A DNA stretch of 64,000 nt, taken from the NCBI GenBank assembly GCA_036245525.1, contig BTPG01000003.1:137737082-137801081 (forward strand). The letters are read 5' to 3'. Shown piece by piece: positions 60,133 through 64,000 of this stretch. A program made the translations under genes and the position numbers. The DNA comes from Semisulcospira habei (Eukaryota > Mollusca > Gastropoda > Semisulcospiridae). Each line of letters opens with the position of its first letter. Within the stretch, counting starts at the first letter, position 1. A model generated the notes under the pieces. It was given only the letters and a program-made list of their open reading frames with translations, was not told the DNA's origin and did no database searches.

Positions 60133-63100
60133 TTACACGAGGGGCATATATGGGCCTTTGTCGGTCAGAATCGACCATAGATAATGCATACTTGTGGCTA
60201 GTTGTTCTGATCTGATTGCCTGCTCAGCTGGATCTGAAGCAGCATATTTTGTGACTGTAGAGGCCAATACGGGAGTGGTAGTCCCTGCTGCAAAGGTCAC
60301 AAATGTACGTGGTAGCTGGTCCGATGGAGTTGTTGCACTTCTTTCTGCGCGTCCACTTGTCTGCTGCTGTTTTCGACATCTTCTCTTCTCCTGACTTGAG
60401 GTGTTGGTGGAGGGTACGTCTCCACTTGCACGGTCATCCGCAAGGTCCCGTGTCAATGTCCAGTGCTCTCATGTCCCTCTTGCAGACATCTACAAATCGT
60501 AGCTTGGGGCGACCAGTGTTTCTTCTCCCAGCTGCTAGTTCTCCGTAGAGGATGTCCTTTGGGATGCGGCCATCCTCCATGCGATGAACGTGGCCGAGCC
60601 AGCGCAGTCTGCGTTGTCTGAGCCGCAGGGTGTACATACTGGAAAGGCCAGCGCGGGACAGGACTTCGGTGTTGGTCAGGTGGAAGGTGTGGAGTCTTCT
60701 CTCCTGTCTGGCATATGTGGTCCATGTTTCACTGCCGTACAGCAGTGTCCTAATGACGCAGGCGTTGTGCACAGCCACCTTTAGTTTTCACAGTCAGCTT
60801 GGGATTTGTCCACACTCGAGTTGTGAGGCGTGCCGGGCTGCAGCAGCCTTCCCGATCCTCTTGTCGATCTCGGTGTCCAGAGAGAGGTTATCGGTGATGG
60901 TGGACCCAAGGTACGTGAACTGGTGGACGACGTCGAGCTCGTAGTTGTCAATGGTGATGCATGGTGGTATCTCTGTGTCCTGTCCCAGGACGTTAGTCTT
61001 CTTTAGACTGATAGTCAGTCCTAAGTCCTTGCAAACCTGGGAGAATCGGCCCATCAGTGACTGCAGTTCCTGCTGGGTATGGGTCGAAACTGCCGCCGCG
61101 TCAGCAAACAGCATATCCCTGATGAGGGCTTCGCGTATCCTCGTCTTGGCTTTGAGGCGAGCAAGGTTGAAAAGCCTGCCATCTGATCTGGTTCTCAGGT
61201 AGATTTCTTCTGTTGCATTACCAAAGGCATGCTTGAGCAGGACAGCGAAGAGGAACCCAAAGAGAGTAGGGGCCAGGACACAGCCTTGTTTGACTCCGCT
61301 GCATAGGTAAAAGGGTTCGGATGTGCTGCCGCTGAACTGCTGTTGGCGTTCATGTTGGTGTGGAAGGATTCTATCATACTCTGCAGTTTGCGCGGGCATC
61401 CAATCTTTGAGAGGATCTTGAACAGGCCGTCTCTACTGACCAGGTCGAAGGCTTTGGTGAGGTCAATAAAAGCGACATACAGAGGCATGTGTTGTTCCCT
61501 GCACTTCTCCTGGAGTTGACAGAGGGAGAAGACCATGTTTACCGATGACCGCTCAGCTCGGAAGCCCCACTGTGACTCGGGATAGACACGTTCTGCCAGC
61601 TTCTGCAAGCGGATCAAGATGCCCCGGGCAAAGACTTTGCCAACAATGATGAGAAGGGAGATGCCTCTGTAGTTGTTACAGTCGCTTCTCTCGCCCTTGT
61701 TCTTGTAGAGGGAGATGCTCTTGGCATCCCTCATGTCTTGTTGTACCTCTCCTTCCTGCCAGCACTGGAGTAGGACCTCATGCAAGGGGAGAAGGAGGGT
61801 GGTCTTGCAGTTCTTGATCAAATCGTTGCCTGGGGCTTTGCCTGAAGCCAAGCTGTCAATGGCTTTGCTGAGTTCATCTATTGTTGGCACTGCATCTAGC
61901 TCATCTATTAATAATAATAATAATAAGCGCATTAAATAGGCGCTTTAACCCAATTGAAAATCGGCTCAAAGCGCCGCCGCGAACTGAACCCAACAAGCAC
62001 GCTCACGTGAATCACGCGCATTCACTCACACACTGAACGTAAACACAGAACTTTCACGTGGTGCTAAGGGCAAGCTCAAGCGAGCTACTGTAGTTTTTGG
62101 AAATTCAAAATCGTTTGTATTTGAAATTTGATTAAGTGGACTGAAACTGATACCAAAGTGGAGGGGGAGGAAGAGCCGGAGTACCCGGAGAAAGAACCCA
62201 CGACGGTCCGCCCGAATTAACGGTGACACTTACTAGAGGAGAAAAATCCGACGCCGGAACCCGTAATCGAACCTCGCACCTTTAGCATTGGTGGCAGGCG
62301 TCTTAACCACTGCGCCACGGACCGCCCCTATTACAGGCAGGCACTCGATGGCGTTAAAAGCTGATGGGGTCACGACGTTCTGTCTGGAGTAGAGGTCAGA
62401 ATAGTGATCCACCCATCTCTCCAGCTGCTGGACTTTGTCCGTAATAACTTCCCCGGTGGAGGATTTGAGGGGGGGGGGGGGGGGCGTCTTGTTTTGGGTT
62501 GGTCCTAATGCCGTCTTACATTCCTCTGATATTACCTGTAACGACTGCAATCTAGATGTTCTCCAGTATTCGTTGGCGCAGCGCCTGGCAGTCTGTTTGA
62601 CCTTGCTCCTGGCAGACCTGAGAACCTGCAGGCTCTTTTTGCTGGGTGACCGTTTGTACTCAGCAAGGGCAGTTCGCTTGGCTACGGTGATGGGGGCCGG
62701 GGACATCTCGGTCGACTTGGCCTCGTACCAGTCTTGTGTCTTCGAGGTCCTCTTCCCAAAGGTGGCCAAGGCTGTGCGGTGCATGGTGTCCTGCAAGGTT
62801 TCCCACTTCTCTGTGGCAGAGTCAGAGTCACCGGGCTGTGTGGTATCACGTTCCTTCTGGAAGGCCTCTGCAAACTGTTCCACGAGGTCGGGCTGGGACA
62901 TTTTGCTGACATCGATGCGAGGTTTCCCTAGCTGTTTGGTGCGATGGAACTTCTTCGGTTGCAGCCTGATCTTGCAACACACCAAAGAATGGTCTGTCGC
63001 AGTCCGCGCTATGGTAGGAGCGTGTGTGGAGAACGTTCTTCAAGTTGGCGCGCCTGACCAGGATCAGGTCCAGTTGGTGCCAGTGCTTGGAGCGCGGGTG

Positions 63101-63720
63101 TCTCCAGGAGACCTTGTGTTGAGTCTTGGTTTTGAAGTAGGAGTGGTATGTGCACATCTCAAGCAGCCGCTCCCCATTCTCGTTCATCTTGCCCACACCA
63201 AACTGGCCGAGGCAGGAAGGCCAGGAGTTGTGGTCTGCACCAACTCTGGCATTGAAGTCGGCAAGGCTAACAATCTGTTCCTTGCTTGGGACGCTCCTGA
63301 TGATAGTTGCGATGTTCTCGTAGAACGCATCTTTGGCGTCTGGCGTGGCGAACAGTGTCGGTGCGTACGCGCTGACAAGGGTAACGGGACCCTCGGTGAT
63401 GTTGAGGCGAAGAGTGAGGAGTCGCTCTGAGCCCTTACTGCCTGGTTCAACCATACTCAGCATGTAGTTCCTCACTGCAAAGCCTACTCAGTACTCTCTC
63501 CTCTCGTCAGAACTCTTCCCCTGCCAATGGAACGTATAGTCCTTCTGCTTTAGTGTGCCAGAATCCGCCAGCCGAGTTTCCTGAAGGGCGGCTATGTCTG
63601 CACTGAGTCTCTTGAGCTCGTCGTTGATGACTGCGGCTTTCCCGGCATCGCTGATGTCAAGGTTTTCGGAAAGTCCAGTCAACATTGTCCGGGCATTCCA
63701 ACTTCCCAGTTTTAGAGTTG
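60133..63720 (-). pseudogene. LINE ORF: endonuclease, reverse transcriptase and zinc finger, multiply broken
   Basis: Endonuclease: [126 protein letters not shown]. The catalytic box reads MLFADAAAV, so the second aspartate of the FADD box is replaced. The tail has LRWLGHVHRMEDGRIPK and a finger CDLCSRDYHSRIGLYSHKIC seen only by changing frame near 60290. Lesions: in-frame stop near 63487, frameshifts near 62985, 61390 and 60290-60450, plus the SINE. Confidence 0.85.
61911..62327 (-). mobile_element. Full-length tRNA-headed SINE
   Basis: 417 bp on the minus strand. A box TGGCGCAGTGG (62308-62318), B box GGTTCGATTAC (62263-62273), a central body, and an (ATT)n tail (61911-61926). It is flanked by a 6-bp duplication (CTATTA on the plus strand, 61905-61910 and 62328-62333). 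It splits the LINE frame between VI and DELDAVPTID. The head is shared with the LINE at 36621 and the body with 52216-52567. Confidence 0.9.
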
Positions 63721-63930
63721 AGCTGGCCTCTTTCTTCCCAGGTTTAGAGTTGGTCTCTTTCTTTCTGTACTGTTGTTGCCTGGTGCGAGGTTGCGATCTG
63801 CTGTTGGATGGTTCCTAATCTCCATGCACCCAATGAAGAAAGCAGACCTTACTGGCTGGGGGCTGCCCAGTTTGAGGCGGGCGGTAGCTGTCCAGTGAGA
63901 TCCGAGAATCTCTCCCACCGTCGGGAGCAA

Positions 63931-64000
63931 CCCCTGGCGCCGCGCTCTACGCCAATTGAGCGATGGCTTATAACCGGTATCTGCTGCTCCCCGTGTTGTG
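63931..64000. other. Possible tRNA-like 5' head of the LINE at the window edge
   Basis: On the minus strand CATCGCTCAATTGGCGTAGA-GCG resembles a tRNA D-arm/A box, about 60 bp upstream of the LINE 5' UTR. The B box (around GATTCTCGGATC) is weak. Confidence 0.4.

Larger units (their letters stand above)
60133..63930 (-). mobile_element. Decayed LINE related to the 36621-40630 element, interrupted by a SINE
   Basis: The minus strand carries APE endonuclease, RT and a C-terminal zinc finger in several frames, with the SINE at 61911-62327 inside. Its 5' side continues to the window edge, so its start and target duplication cannot be seen. Upstream (about 63900-63970) CGCTCAATTGGCGTAGAGCG resembles a tRNA A-box region. 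The 3' end lies near 60130 after GGTCGATTCTGACCGACAAA. Confidence 0.85.

Noticed and set aside
62263..62327. A minus-strand tRNA gene
   Set aside because: Same tRNA-like head, here part of a SINE inserted in a LINE.

Overview
This is a eukaryotic (metazoan) genomic window, not a prokaryotic one. It holds one recognisable host gene, split into short exons by very long introns, inside a dense field of transposable elements. The kinds of repeats (DIRS-type retrotransposons, LINEs ending in short tandem repeats, multi-unit TGACC-rich repeats, palindromic MITEs) and the protein similarities suggest a mollusc, probably a gastropod. That assignment is inference; no species-diagnostic sequence was identified.

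The host gene is a WNK (With-No-lysine-K) protein kinase on the minus strand. Nine coding exons can be placed by reading frame and splice sites: 47079-46255, 31234-31059, 30818-30598, 29908-29751, 29276-29188, 27663-27438, 26856-26725, 17274-16977 and 8802-8735. They join in frame to give the first 731 residues: a Ser/Thr/Lys-rich N-terminus with two RFx[V/I] motifs, the full kinase domain with the WNK-specific lysine in the glycine loop, the autoinhibitory/CCT-like domain, and the start of a Gln/Pro-rich tail. The rest of the gene should lie beyond position 1. Intron 1 is about 15 kb, intron 7 about 9.4 kb and intron 8 about 8.2 kb; all three are filled with mobile elements.

Layout from left to right: 1-1.8 kb, unique sequence plus a TGACC-type repeat; 1.77-8.42 kb, a composite, internally deleted DIRS retrotransposon (minus strand) carrying a hAT-like insertion and a second DIRS terminus; 8.7 kb, WNK exon 9; 9.1-16.2 kb, TGACC-type repeat, a SINE-like retroposon, a CR1/L2-like LINE tail and an internally deleted LINE with a 14-bp target duplication; 17 kb, WNK exon 8; 18.4-20.5 kb, a 2.1-kb inverted-repeat element full of an iterated motif; 20.6-26.7 kb, a full-structure DIRS element (gag, RT, RNase H, Dam-like, tyrosine recombinase, inverted ends, internal complementary region) broken by frameshifts and a SINE-like insertion; 26.7-31.2 kb, WNK exons 7 to 2; 33.7-41.7 kb, LINE fragments, an iterated-motif tract and a complete 4.0-kb LINE bounded by a 12-bp target duplication and beginning with a tRNA-like head; 46.3-47.1 kb, WNK exon 1; 48.5-60 kb, intergenic sequence with MITEs and hairpin repeats; 60.1-64 kb, a decayed minus-strand LINE related to the 4-kb one, interrupted by a tRNA-derived SINE.

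The most interesting material is in the mobile elements: TTAA-flanked palindromic miniature elements, two 2-kb non-coding tracts with iterated motifs, a LINE and a SINE that share a tRNA-like 5' end, a SINE-like retroposon without an evident A tail but with 12-14-bp target duplications, and direct structural evidence of the DIRS circle junction.
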